Notes: generated from the letters alone by a model not told the origin. Shown: positions 33,332 to 41,768, counted from the first letter of the stretch. The stretch is DNA of 64,000 bases from CAZNKU01 sp045654805 (GCA_045654805.1 JAZOOD010000032.1:1-64000); one strand, 5' to 3'. A program made the numbers and translations.

Positions 33332-34006
33332 TTATTTCTCAATTTCTCTGTTATTGTAAAGTTCTTTCATTTCTTCAATTGGTTTTTGCATCAATTCTTC
33401 AAGAAGCTTTACAAAATCACCGTTTTCTATTTCCTTAACTCTGTTTTCAAGATGTTCTGTCTTTGGAGCAAGGTACTTACCTGTAATACGTCTTGCAAGC
33501 ATAGCAACCTGTGGGTGAGAAATACCTGCTGGACAACGTGATGAACATACACCGCACATAACGCAGTCAAATGATTCTTCAGCACACTTTTCAAATTCAC
33601 CGCGCTGAGCATAAGCTATGTACTGCATAACGTTAAGTTCCTGGGTACAGCTCTTTGTACAAGCATTACAGCCGATACAAGCATAAATTTCAGGGTAAAG
33701 CTGCATCATAACTGCTTCTGTTACAGGTACCTTTTCAATATCATAAACCTGCTTAACAAGTGGGAAGAATGGTAGTGTAGCAATATACATACCTTCTTCA
33801 ACCTTTGTCTGACAAGCAAGGCAAACCTTAAGTTCTTTGTCGCCGTGAATTCTGTAAATAGTTGCACAGGCACCGCAAAAACCGTTACGGCATCCGCAAC
33901 CTCGTACAAGCTGATAACCGGCATATTCCATAGCACCCATAATTGTAAGTTCTGATGGTACGGAATACTTTTTGCCATATAAATAAATGTTAACAAATTT
34001 TTCCAT
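33332..34006 (-). CDS. Fumarate reductase-type iron-sulfur subunit
   Basis: 224 residues. The N-terminal half is a plant-type ferredoxin domain with Cys37, 39, 44, 47, 62 and 65 (GCGCRNGFCGAC and KVCLAC), fit for a 2Fe-2S cluster. The C-terminal half has two 4Fe-4S motifs, ACIGCNACTKSC near residue 110 and CVMCGVCSSRCP near 147. It resembles SdhB/FrdB and the first half of methanogen TfrB, but the CCG (HdrB-like) half of TfrB is missing and is supplied here by a separate hdrB. It probably passes electrons from the Hdr complex to the flavoprotein that follows 14 bases later. Confidence 0.85.
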   Translation of the reverse strand: MEKFVNIYLYGKKYSVPSELTIMGAMEYAGYQLVRGCGCRNGFCGACATIYRIHGDKELKVCLACQTKVEEGMYIATLPFFPLVKQVYDIEKVPVTEAVMMQLYPEIYACIGCNACTKSCTQELNVMQYIAYAQRGEFEKCAEESFDCVMCGVCSSRCPAGISHPQVAMLARRITGKYLAPKTEHLENRVKEIENGDFVKLLEELMQKPIEEMKELYNNREIEK

Positions 34007-34027
34007 TGTATTTGTCCTTTCTATATA

Positions 34028-34855
34028 TTAATATTCATCCGGCAAGGCATCAAGCTGGTCAAAACGGAAAACCGGACCATCCTTGCACACATACTTAGAA
34101 CCGATGTTACATCTGCCGCATTTTCCAACAGCACATTTCATCTTAAGTTCCATTGTTGTATAAACCTGTGTTTCCTTAAAGCCAAGTTCTTTAAGTGCGC
34201 CCAGAGTGAACTTAATCATGATTGGAGGACCGCACATCAAAACAGTCTTTGAAAGGTCAGGATTAACTTCTTTTACATAATTAGGAACAAAGCCAACGTG
34301 ACCGTCCCAGTTATCCTGTTCACGGTCGATTGTAAGATGAACATTAATACCATCTTCCTTCATCCATTCATTGACGATTTCCTCATAGTCAACCAAATCT
34401 TCTTTAGAACGCGAACCGTAAATAATATCAATAGTACCGTAATTTGCACGGTTATCACGACAATAGTTGATAACAGAACGAAGCGGTGCAAGACCAATAC
34501 CACCTGCTATGAACAAAAGGTCTTTACCCTTAAGGTCTGTTTCAACAGGGAAACCGTTACCGTAAGGACCGCGTACTGTAATCTGCTGACCAACCTCCAT
34601 AGCGTGAAGCCATTCTGTTACGCAGCCGCATCTTTTAATGGAAAATTCCATATAGTTAGTCTGTGTAGGTGATGAAGTAATGGAGAACAAAGCTTCACCA
34701 ACACCGGGCATTGAAAGGAATGCGCACTGACCTGGCATATGCTTGAACAAAACGCCACCTTCCGGAGCCTCTACTCTGAAAGTTTTAACATCAGGAGTAT
34801 CTGTTCTGATGTTGGTAACAATACCAACCTTTGGAATCAAAACGTCTTCTCTCAT
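34028..34855 (-). CDS. flxA: FlxA-like NAD(P)H-oxidising flavoprotein
   Basis: 275 residues of the ferredoxin-NADP reductase superfamily, close to FlxA and to the AsrB/HydG subunits of sulfite reductase and hydrogenase. The FAD site is in LFSITSSPTQ, the NAD(P) site in FIAGGIGLAPLRSVIN, and a C-terminal 2Fe-2S motif is CAVGKCGRCNIGSKYVC. It should be the NADH entry point of the complex. The start overlaps the flxB stop by one base (TAATG). The role follows from FlxABCD-HdrABC of sulfate reducers; the nucleotide preference (NADH or NADPH) cannot be read off. Confidence 0.85.
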   Translation of the reverse strand: MREDVLIPKVGIVTNIRTDTPDVKTFRVEAPEGGVLFKHMPGQCAFLSMPGVGEALFSITSSPTQTNYMEFSIKRCGCVTEWLHAMEVGQQITVRGPYGNGFPVETDLKGKDLLFIAGGIGLAPLRSVINYCRDNRANYGTIDIIYGSRSKEDLVDYEEIVNEWMKEDGINVHLTIDREQDNWDGHVGFVPNYVKEVNPDLSKTVLMCGPPIMIKFTLGALKELGFKETQVYTTMELKMKCAVGKCGRCNIGSKYVCKDGPVFRFDQLDALPDEY

Positions 34856-35877
34856 TATTTATTCACCCCCAAAGCTTTAATTACCTTAACTATATTCATT
34901 GAAACAGGGCACTTTTGCAAGCATCTGCCGCAACCTACGCACCCGTAAACGCCGTCGTTGTTTGCAGGGAAGTATACAAGCTTGTGCATAAATCTCTGAC
35001 GGAAGCGTTCTACCTGGCTGTTTCTGTTATTACCGTGAGCCATCTTTGTAAAGTCGGAATACATACATGAATCCCAGCATCTGAATCTCTGGATACCATG
35101 GCCTGTATCGTAATCACGGATGTCATAGCACTGACATGTAGGGCACACAAATGTACAAGTACCGCAACCAAGACATGATGCTGAAAGTTCCTTCCAAAGG
35201 GGAGATTCAAACTTTTCCATCATGTGTTCTTCATCAAAACCGTCAAGACAAAGGTCCTTAAGAGGTAGTTTGTCTAAAATCTTTTTGATATTTTCCTGCT
35301 GAGCTGTAACCTTGGAATCATCAGCATCTGCAAGAACGTCTTTAGCTAAAGCCAAAGCCTTTTCACCTTTTTCAGTAGTAGCCTTTATGTAAAGGTCACC
35401 GTCTACAATCCATGCAGTAGCATCTGCAACAGGGTTAGATGGGTCTACACCAAAGGTTGTGCAGAAGCAGGTTTCTTCAGGTTCACCGCAAGCCAAAGCC
35501 ACGATTGTAACCTTGCTTCTTCTTTCAGCATAAAAACTATCAACAGGTTCTGCCAAAAATACTTTGTCAAGAATTTCAAAACCCTTAAGGTCGCAACCAC
35601 GAACGCCAAACACAACTGTAGGTTCGCTTGGGTCACGGTTTTCAATAATCTCGATAGATTTATCCTTATTCTTAAAAGCAACAAGATTTTCGCTTTGTGG
35701 GAAGAAGATATCCTTTGGGGATTTTACAGTATTTAGGTTTGTAAGACAAACCTCCTTGCCCTCGCCCCACATCTTGTAGTTGGACTGTTCACCCTCTTTA
35801 ATAGGTGCATACACAGCATTTTCCTTAGAAAAAGCCGCAAACAATTTGTCTATATCATTAAGTGAAATCTTAAACAT
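34855..35877 (-). CDS. flxB: FlxB-like 4Fe-4S dicluster protein
   Basis: 340 residues, related to AsrA of anaerobic sulfite reductase and the beta subunit of sulfhydrogenase. The N-terminal ~200 residues contain a Cys-bearing segment (CGEPEETCFCTTFG). The C-terminal part has two clusters: CLGCGTCTFVCPTCQC near residue 235 and CVGCGRCLQKCPVS near 315. It bridges electrons between FlxA and the remaining Fe-S proteins. One-base overlaps with both flxA and flxC indicate stoichiometric, coupled synthesis. Confidence 0.85.
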   Translation of the reverse strand: MFKISLNDIDKLFAAFSKENAVYAPIKEGEQSNYKMWGEGKEVCLTNLNTVKSPKDIFFPQSENLVAFKNKDKSIEIIENRDPSEPTVVFGVRGCDLKGFEILDKVFLAEPVDSFYAERRSKVTIVALACGEPEETCFCTTFGVDPSNPVADATAWIVDGDLYIKATTEKGEKALALAKDVLADADDSKVTAQQENIKKILDKLPLKDLCLDGFDEEHMMEKFESPLWKELSASCLGCGTCTFVCPTCQCYDIRDYDTGHGIQRFRCWDSCMYSDFTKMAHGNNRNSQVERFRQRFMHKLVYFPANNDGVYGCVGCGRCLQKCPVSMNIVKVIKALGVNK

Positions 35878-36854
35878 TATTTATCTGCACCCCTTTCCTT
35901 AACTATGCTGGGTTCAACATCTTCTTTTGTAAAGCTTGTAAGAGGCGGTACTGTTTCAAGGTCCGCACCTGCCTGATAATCACCGTAAAATTCGTTAATA
36001 TCCTTAATAAACTTACGGTTTAGCAAATGTAGAGGAATGTTCTGTGGGCATACTCTTGAACATTCGCCACAGTCTGTACAACGACCGCAAACGTGAAATG
36101 CTCTTATAATATGGAACATATTTTCTTCAAATGTATCTGTGTTAGCCTTACTTGCTATACCTGAATTTGCATTGTCAAACACACAAGTTGTGCAAGTACA
36201 AGCAGGGCAGGCATTTCTGCAGGCATTACATCTGATACATTTTGAAAGCTCGTTCCTCCAGAATTCAAATCTTTCATCAGGAGTCATAGCTTCAAGTTTT
36301 TCAACCATTTCAAAACGGTCAATTGACGGAGTTTCAATTTCTTCACCGATTACTTCGTCAGCAGCAACGTGCTTTTTGCCCTTACAGCACAAGCATTTGT
36401 CAAGCAAAACTTCGTTTCTGTCAAGTTCCTTTTCACCGTATAAAGTAGAAATCTTAAGTGTTTTACCGTCGTCTTCAATCTTTTCGATACCCTTAATGCC
36501 TTTTGCTCTTATTTTTTCAATATCAAGCTTACCCTGGCAAGGTATTCCTACGATTGTGATATTTTCTCTTTTAATTCTATGCTCTTTTATAAGCTGGTTA
36601 ATACTGTATGTATCACATGGCTTTAAGAAAGCAAGAATCTTTTCATCCCCTTTAGTTTCACGAACAAGATACTTTGTAAGGTTACTACCGCAAAAGCTGT
36701 CATAAGTGAAACCATCAAGATTATCTTTTGTAAACAAAGCAGGTGTAGGGTCATAGAAGAATTCGCCCTGTTTCCAGGCAAGTACCTTATCAACTGTACC
36801 GTCTGCAAGTAATTTTTCTGCCTTTTCTTTCATTATTTCAAAAATTCTTTGCAT
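35877..36854 (-). CDS. flxC: FlxC-like 4Fe-4S protein
   Basis: 325 residues with an FdhB/FrhB-like front half (EKILAFLKPCDTYSINQLI; CLCCKGKKH) and two ferredoxin-type clusters, CIRCNACRNACPACTC near residue 208 and CGRCTDCGECSRVCPQ near 255. It resembles FlxC of the Flx/Hdr complex and formate-dehydrogenase/F420-hydrogenase beta subunits. The start lies 22 bases inside flxD. With FlxA, B and D it forms the NADH-oxidising arm that docks onto HdrABC. Confidence 0.82.
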   Translation of the reverse strand: MQRIFEIMKEKAEKLLADGTVDKVLAWKQGEFFYDPTPALFTKDNLDGFTYDSFCGSNLTKYLVRETKGDEKILAFLKPCDTYSINQLIKEHRIKRENITIVGIPCQGKLDIEKIRAKGIKGIEKIEDDGKTLKISTLYGEKELDRNEVLLDKCLCCKGKKHVAADEVIGEEIETPSIDRFEMVEKLEAMTPDERFEFWRNELSKCIRCNACRNACPACTCTTCVFDNANSGIASKANTDTFEENMFHIIRAFHVCGRCTDCGECSRVCPQNIPLHLLNRKFIKDINEFYGDYQAGADLETVPPLTSFTKEDVEPSIVKERGADK

Positions 36855-37282
36855 CTCAAATCCTCCAATCTCTTATTTTCACCTAATTCGTGGATTTTCT
36901 TTGCGAAGTCGTTCATTGTTTCAGCAAACTTTGCACCTTCTGCAGCGGATACCCATTCAACACGGGTACGGTCTCTTTCGATACCCAAAAAGTCAAGCAT
37001 ACTGAATAACAATGTCATTCTTCTTCTTGTAAAATAGTTACCTGTTGTATAGTGGCAGTCACCGGGATGACAACCGCAAAGGATAACACCGTCTGCACCC
37101 TTTTGGAAAGCACGAAGAATAAACATAGGGTTAACACGGCATGAACATGGCACGCGGATAACCTTAACATTTGCAGGGTAGTTAAGTCTGTTTGTACCTG
37201 CAAGGTCAGCACCGGCGTAACTGCACCAGTTACAGCAGAATGCAACAATTAACGGTTTAAATTCTTTATTTTCTATTTGCAT
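36833..37282 (-). CDS. flxD: FlxD/MvhD-type 2Fe-2S protein
   Basis: 149 residues, the MvhD family that delivers electrons to the flavin of HdrA. The conserved Cys pattern is visible: FCCNWCSYAGADLAG at the N-terminus, VPCSCRVNP in the middle and LCGCHPGDCHYTTGN after it. The length is typical. It overlaps the hdrA stop by ten bases and flxC by 22, consistent with physical contact between HdrA, this protein and the Flx arm. Confidence 0.9.
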   Translation of the reverse strand: MQIENKEFKPLIVAFCCNWCSYAGADLAGTNRLNYPANVKVIRVPCSCRVNPMFILRAFQKGADGVILCGCHPGDCHYTTGNYFTRRRMTLLFSMLDFLGIERDRTRVEWVSAAEGAKFAETMNDFAKKIHELGENKRLEDLRCKEFLK

Positions 37283-39258
37283 ATTGCATCCACCTCCGCC
37301 ATGATTTGTCTGTTAGAGAATCCCTTAAGGTCCATAGCACCTGAAGGACAAGCTACTGTACAAGCACCACAGCCCTGACATACTGCTTCATTAACCTGAG
37401 CAACACGTCTTACTTCCATACCGCCTGGGATTCTGAATTCCTTATCAGCATAAGTAATAGCACCGTAAGGACATACCTTTTCACACTGTGAGCAACCGTT
37501 ACATAGCATTTCATTTGACTGTGAAACGCATGGATTACATGTAAGCTTATCCTTAACCAACAAGCCAATAACCTTAGCTGCAGCAGCAGAAGCCTGAGAT
37601 ACTGTTTCAGGAATATCCTTAGGCCCCTGACACATACCTGATAAGAATACGCCGGCTGTTGGGCTTTCTACAGGACGAAGCTTTGGATGAGCTTCAGTAA
37701 AGAAGTCATTTGTATCCATACTTGCTGTAAGTTTTGTAGCAAGCGGACGAGCAGTTTCGTCAGGCTCAATAGCAGCAGCCAAAACTACCATATCGGCACT
37801 GATGTGTAGCTGTTCGTTAGAAATAAGGTCAGAAGCCTGTACTTCCAGCTTACCGTTGGAAGGAACAACCTTACCTACCATACCCTTGATGTAATGTACG
37901 CCGTATTCTTCAACTGCACGACGATAGAATTCATCAAAGTTTTTACCCGGAGTACGAACGTCAATGTAGAATACATAAACATCTGTATCAGGATATTTTT
38001 CTCTTGTAAGCATAGCGTGTTTTGCTGTGTACATACAGCAAACCTTTGAACAATATGGCTTACCACAGCCTGATGTATCACGGGAACCTACGCACTGTAC
38101 AAAAACGATAGTGTGTGGGTGTTCACCGTCGGACGGTCTTAACAAAGTACCATTTGAAGGACCTGCAGCATTCATAAGTCTTTCATATTCAAGTGATGTA
38201 ACTACGTCAGGACTCTGATTGTAAGCAAATTCTTCATATTTATCAAGATTAATTGTGTTAAAGCCTGTTGCAACAACAATTGCACCATATTCTCTTTCCA
38301 CAATTTCATCCTTTTGAGTATAGTCAATAGCATTTGCACTGCAGACCTTTGAACATACACCACACTTACCTGTCTTTAACATTGTGCAGTAATTAGGGTC
38401 GATAGTAGCAACCTTAGGTACAGCCTGTGCAAACGGAATGTAGATAGCACCTTTAGTGTTCATACCGAAGTTAAAGTCGTTAGGTACCTTCTTCTGAGGA
38501 CATTTTTCTGTACATACGCCACAGCCTGTACAAAGGTCCTCATTAACATAACGAGCTTTCTTACGGATTTTAACATTAAAGTTACCTACAAAGCCTTTAA
38601 CATCATCCACTTCACTGTAAGAGAAGATGTTAATCTTTTCATTTTGTGCAACATCAACCATTTTAGGTGTCAAAATACAAGCAGCACAGTCAAGTGTTGG
38701 GAAAGTCTTGTCAATCTGCGCCATTTTACCGCCGATTGTAGGCTTTTTCTCAACGATATCAACTTCAAATCCGGCATCAGCAATATCCAACGCTGTCTGG
38801 ATACCTGCAATACCGCCACCGATAACCAAAGCTCTCTTTGTAACAGGGCTTTCGCCTGCCTGCAAAGGAGTGTTAAGGTGAACCTTTGCGATAGCTGCTC
38901 TGCCAAGTACAACAGCCTTTTCAGTAGCAGTTTCCATATCCTTATGAATCCATGAACACTGTTCACGGATATTTGCAATTTCAACCATATATGGGTTTAA
39001 GCCTGCTGCCTGAGCAGTCTTACGGAATGTAGCTTCGTGCATACGAGGTGAACATGAACATACTACGATACCTGTAAGGTTATGTTCCTTAATAGCATCT
39101 TTAATCATGTTTTGTCCCGCTTCAGAACACATATACTGATAATCTACAGAGAAAACTACACCCGGTTCATTTTTTAGTGTTTCAGCAACCTTATGTACAT
39201 CAACAGTAGCTGCAATGTTACTTCCGCACCAACATACAAATACGCCAATTCTTTGCAT
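37273..39258 (-). CDS. hdrA: Heterodisulfide reductase-type subunit A (electron-bifurcating flavoprotein)
   Basis: 661 residues. Order: N-terminal domain (GVFVCWCGSNIAATVDV), FAD domain from ~residue 143 (ALVIGGGIAGIQTALDIA), an inserted ferredoxin domain (DLCTGCGVCTEKCPQ; KCGVCSKVCSANAIDY), the second part of the FAD domain, and a C-terminal ferredoxin domain (CNGCSQCEKVCPYGA; CQGCGACTVACPSGA). In HdrA of known structure the flavin is the bifurcation site and both ferredoxin domains conduct electrons; all parts are present here. The start was set at the ATG 9 bases after AAGGAGGAG. Confidence 0.93.
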   Translation of the reverse strand: MQRIGVFVCWCGSNIAATVDVHKVAETLKNEPGVVFSVDYQYMCSEAGQNMIKDAIKEHNLTGIVVCSCSPRMHEATFRKTAQAAGLNPYMVEIANIREQCSWIHKDMETATEKAVVLGRAAIAKVHLNTPLQAGESPVTKRALVIGGGIAGIQTALDIADAGFEVDIVEKKPTIGGKMAQIDKTFPTLDCAACILTPKMVDVAQNEKINIFSYSEVDDVKGFVGNFNVKIRKKARYVNEDLCTGCGVCTEKCPQKKVPNDFNFGMNTKGAIYIPFAQAVPKVATIDPNYCTMLKTGKCGVCSKVCSANAIDYTQKDEIVEREYGAIVVATGFNTINLDKYEEFAYNQSPDVVTSLEYERLMNAAGPSNGTLLRPSDGEHPHTIVFVQCVGSRDTSGCGKPYCSKVCCMYTAKHAMLTREKYPDTDVYVFYIDVRTPGKNFDEFYRRAVEEYGVHYIKGMVGKVVPSNGKLEVQASDLISNEQLHISADMVVLAAAIEPDETARPLATKLTASMDTNDFFTEAHPKLRPVESPTAGVFLSGMCQGPKDIPETVSQASAAAAKVIGLLVKDKLTCNPCVSQSNEMLCNGCSQCEKVCPYGAITYADKEFRIPGGMEVRRVAQVNEAVCQGCGACTVACPSGAMDLKGFSNRQIMAEVDAICK

Positions 39259-39274
39259 TTTCGTTTTCTCCTCC

Positions 39275-39667
39275 TTACTTACTGTATTTTCTGAACGCAC
39301 TTACTATTGCCTGCTGTGGTAAATCCTCATCAAGCAATGCAGGAACGTCGTTTGCTGTCATATGGTTTGCACCCTGTTTTCTTATTTTCATAAGTCTTAC
39401 AGCCTCAATAACATTTGCAGGCTCAACACCGCGTGGGCATCTTTCAACACATGCAAAACAAGACAGGCACTTGTAAATAGATTTTGATTCCAACAATGGT
39501 TCAAGGTTGCCCTTTTCTACCATATATACAAATTCGTGTGGATGATATTCCATCTCATCGTATGAAGGACAAGTTGCGGAACATTTACCACATCTCATAC
39601 ATTTCAGAACATCAACACCGCTGGTACGGAGGATTTGTTCTGTTTTTTCAGGGTTTTTGTTATACAT
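39275..39667 (-). CDS. hdrC: Heterodisulfide reductase-type subunit C
   Basis: 130 residues, small bis-4Fe-4S protein. The clusters are CMRCGKCSATCPSYDE near residue 22 and CLSCFACVERCPRGVEP near residue 67. HdrC links HdrA to HdrB. It sits between hdrB and hdrA, with short gaps (14 and 16 bases) and GGAGG before the ATG. Confidence 0.92.
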   Translation of the reverse strand: MYNKNPEKTEQILRTSGVDVLKCMRCGKCSATCPSYDEMEYHPHEFVYMVEKGNLEPLLESKSIYKCLSCFACVERCPRGVEPANVIEAVRLMKIRKQGANHMTANDVPALLDEDLPQQAIVSAFRKYSK

Positions 39668-39681
39668 TTTAAAATCCTCCT

Positions 39682-40464
39682 TTACTTAACGTCTAAAGCT
39701 TCTGCTAAAAGTTCTGTGAAATAATATACTGGAACATCATATTCTGTTCCGTTTTTATTAAGGTTGTACATACATAGCGGACAAGCTGTAATAACCATTT
39801 CTGCACCGTTTTCAACAGCGTTTTTAAGAACGTTATTGCTCTTCTTCTGTGCAAGTGCCTTGTCCTCCATAGCAATATAACCCCCGCAACATTCGTTACG
39901 CATAGGATATATAACAGGCTCACCGCCCAATGCGCGGATAAAATCTTCTATAATAGTAGGATTTTCCGGATTATCCATCTGCATAGTCTTGCTTGGTCTT
40001 AAAAGCATACAACCGTAATATGCCGCAATCTTTTTACCTTCAAAAGGCTTTTTAACAGCTTCAGCAATTTTATCAAAGCCGATTTTATCTCTTAACATTT
40101 CAAGATAGTGGATAACATTTGTTTCACCTGCATAAGGCTCATCAAGCTGCATATAGTTGTTAGCCTTTGTGCGGATGTTATCATCATTCTTCATATCATC
40201 GTTAACGCGTTTTAAAACGTGATGACATGCGGAACAAACAGTAACCAAATCCTGTCCCTTTTCCTTTGAATAAGCAAGAGCACGTACTGATGAAAGTTTT
40301 GACGCAATTTCGTCCTTTCCCATTGTGTAAACGCCACCACAGCACTGCCAATCCGGTATTTCTTCTAAAGTTACACCCAAAGCTTCAGCAGATTTTCTTG
40401 CATATGTATCAAGGTCGACTGCTTTAGTTCTAAGGGTACATCCTGGATAATAACTGAATACCAT
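39682..40464 (-). CDS. hdrB: Heterodisulfide reductase-type subunit B
   Basis: 260 residues with two CCG domains, the signature of the non-cubane 4Fe-4S clusters of HdrB. The first has WQCCGGVY followed by VCSACHHVL; the second has NECCGGYIA followed by ITACPLCMYNL. Both are complete. In methanogens this site reduces CoM-S-S-CoB, which is not expected here; it may reduce another disulfide or relay electrons to the fumarate-reductase-like pair. The start was set at the ATG giving MVFSYYPGCTLR, since a longer frame runs back into mdh without a ribosome site. Confidence 0.92.
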   Translation of the reverse strand: MVFSYYPGCTLRTKAVDLDTYARKSAEALGVTLEEIPDWQCCGGVYTMGKDEIASKLSSVRALAYSKEKGQDLVTVCSACHHVLKRVNDDMKNDDNIRTKANNYMQLDEPYAGETNVIHYLEMLRDKIGFDKIAEAVKKPFEGKKIAAYYGCMLLRPSKTMQMDNPENPTIIEDFIRALGGEPVIYPMRNECCGGYIAMEDKALAQKKSNNVLKNAVENGAEMVITACPLCMYNLNKNGTEYDVPVYYFTELLAEALDVK

Positions 40465-40503
40465 AACTCTTTTCCTTTCCTTAATTTTAATATTAAATAA
40501 AAT

Positions 40504-40545
40504 TCCGATAGGAACGGGGTAAAACACCGTTCCTGTCGTAATCAT
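40504..40545 (-). terminator. Hairpin between mdh and hdrB, weak terminator or processing site
   Basis: Stem around GGAACGG/CCGTTCC with imperfect extension CGACA/TATCGG. On the minus strand it is followed by AATTTTATTT rather than a clean T-run, so partial readthrough into hdrB is likely. Confidence 0.5.
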
Positions 40546-40555
40546 TATTTTAAAT

Positions 40556-41503
40556 CTACCAATTAATACTTGCGATAACTTCCTTAAGCTTATCAGCGCT
40601 TGCACGAAGCTTTGCAGTTTCGTCATCTGTAAGAGGTAAAATAACCTTACCACTTACACCTGTGTCATCAATAATAGCAAGATTACTAAGACACACATCT
40701 TCTATTCCGTATTCCCCGTTCATCATTGTAGAAACGGGCAATGCAGTCTGCATATTACCGAAAATACATGAACAGATGTGGCACACACATGTTGCAACTG
40801 CATAGTATGTTGCTCCTTTTCTTTCAATAATTGTACCGCCGGACTTTCTTACGTGGTCAATAATTTCATCATAATCAAAATATGAAGAATGTTCATCTCT
40901 GTACACAACGGAATCCCAGTATTTTTCAAAAGGCACATTCGAAATTGTGCTTACAGACCATGGTACAAAAGATGTGTCCCCATGTTCTCCCAAAACAAGT
41001 GCGTGTACGTTTTGGGGATTAATTGAATAGGTGTCCGCGATTTTGGTACGGAGTCTTGCAGTATCCAAAAGTGTACCGGACCCGATAATCTGATTTTCCG
41101 GCAAACCGGAAAACTTTGCAAAAGCATATGTGAGAATATCAACCGGATTACTCACCAATATATATATCGCCTCCGGAGCATATTTCACAATGTTTTTCGT
41201 AATATTTCTCAAAATATCAACATTTGTCTGTGCAAGTTCAAGACGGGATTGTCCCGGTTTTCTTGCAATACCTGATGTTATGATTACAATATTTGAACCA
41301 ACCGCATCAGAATAATCCCCTGCATAAATATTAACGGGACTGCAATATGGTGTGCCCTGGTTAATATCCATAGCTTCACCTTTTGCTTTCTCATTGTTTA
41401 TATCGATAAGAACTATTTCTGATGATAAACCCCTTGTTACCATTGTATAGGCGATTGTCGCACCAACACTACCTGCGCCTATAATCGTTACCTTATGACT
41501 CAT
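40556..41503 (-). CDS. mdh: LDH-family 2-hydroxyacid dehydrogenase, predicted malate type
   Basis: 315 residues of the lactate/malate dehydrogenase family. NAD site IIGAGSVGATIAY, substrate loop ITSGIARKPGQSRLELAQTN, catalytic Asp in LLDTARLR and His in LGEHGDTSFVPWS. Overall it looks like LDH (SNPVDILTYA, KGATYYAVA), but the position that reads Gln in lactate enzymes (NQKPGETR) is Arg here (ARKPGQSR). Arg at this place is the classical marker for oxaloacetate/malate. It is the first gene before an Hdr/Flx/fumarate-reductase cluster, which fits a malate role. Annotation pipelines may call it L-lactate dehydrogenase; biochemical proof is lacking. Confidence 0.75.
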   Translation of the reverse strand: MSHKVTIIGAGSVGATIAYTMVTRGLSSEIVLIDINNEKAKGEAMDINQGTPYCSPVNIYAGDYSDAVGSNIVIITSGIARKPGQSRLELAQTNVDILRNITKNIVKYAPEAIYILVSNPVDILTYAFAKFSGLPENQIIGSGTLLDTARLRTKIADTYSINPQNVHALVLGEHGDTSFVPWSVSTISNVPFEKYWDSVVYRDEHSSYFDYDEIIDHVRKSGGTIIERKGATYYAVATCVCHICSCIFGNMQTALPVSTMMNGEYGIEDVCLSNLAIIDDTGVSGKVILPLTDDETAKLRASADKLKEVIASINW

Positions 41504-41546
41504 TTTTTACCTCCTGAAATTTGCCTGATACATAATAAATCACGTA

Positions 41547-41564
41547 TTGTCAATTTTTTAACAA
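41547..41564. promoter_or_regulatory. Rex-like operator, proximal site
   Basis: TTGTTAAAAAATTGACAA on the minus strand fits the Rex consensus TTGTTAA-N4-TTAACAA with one mismatch. It lies 44 bases before the mdh ATG and within the transcribed leader if the upstream promoter is used. Confidence 0.6.
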
Positions 41565-41660
41565 AGTTTTTTACAAAACAACAACGACCACCAATCTGCA
41601 TAAAAAAAACATTTCTCTCAAAATCAATTTCACCAAGTGGTCAAAACTATACTATTTAAA

Positions 41661-41689
41661 ATTATACCACACCATTTGACAAAAAACAA
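41661..41689 (-). promoter_or_regulatory. Promoter of the mdh-hdr-flx-frd operon
   Basis: TTGTTT (complement of 41684-41689), 17 bases, TATAAT (complement of 41661-41666). The distal Rex-like site abuts its -35 on the upstream side. The leader would be ~150 bases and holds the proximal Rex-like site. Confidence 0.65.
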
Positions 41690-41695
41690 TAGTTT

Positions 41696-41713
41696 TTGTT
41701 AATTTTTTATCAA
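41696..41713. promoter_or_regulatory. Rex-like operator, distal site
   Basis: TTGTTAATTTTTTATCAA on the plus strand fits TTGTTAA-N4-TTAACAA with one mismatch, six bases upstream of the -35 box of the operon promoter. The A/T-rich background lowers its weight alone; two sites in one leader raise it. Confidence 0.55.
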
Positions 41714-41768
41714 AACTTCTTAGTAAATATTTTAAAAAGTTTGTATATGTTTAATATAAATGTCTATA

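Noticed and set aside
31713..34006. Methanogen-type thiol:fumarate reductase (TfrAB)
   Set aside because: The Fe-S subunit here is 224 aa and lacks the CCG domains fused in TfrB; those are in a separate HdrB. The organism shows no archaeal features.
40556..41503. L-lactate dehydrogenase
   Set aside because: Overall similarity is LDH-like, but the specificity position is Arg (ARKPGQSR) instead of Gln, favouring malate; the lactate call is not adopted.
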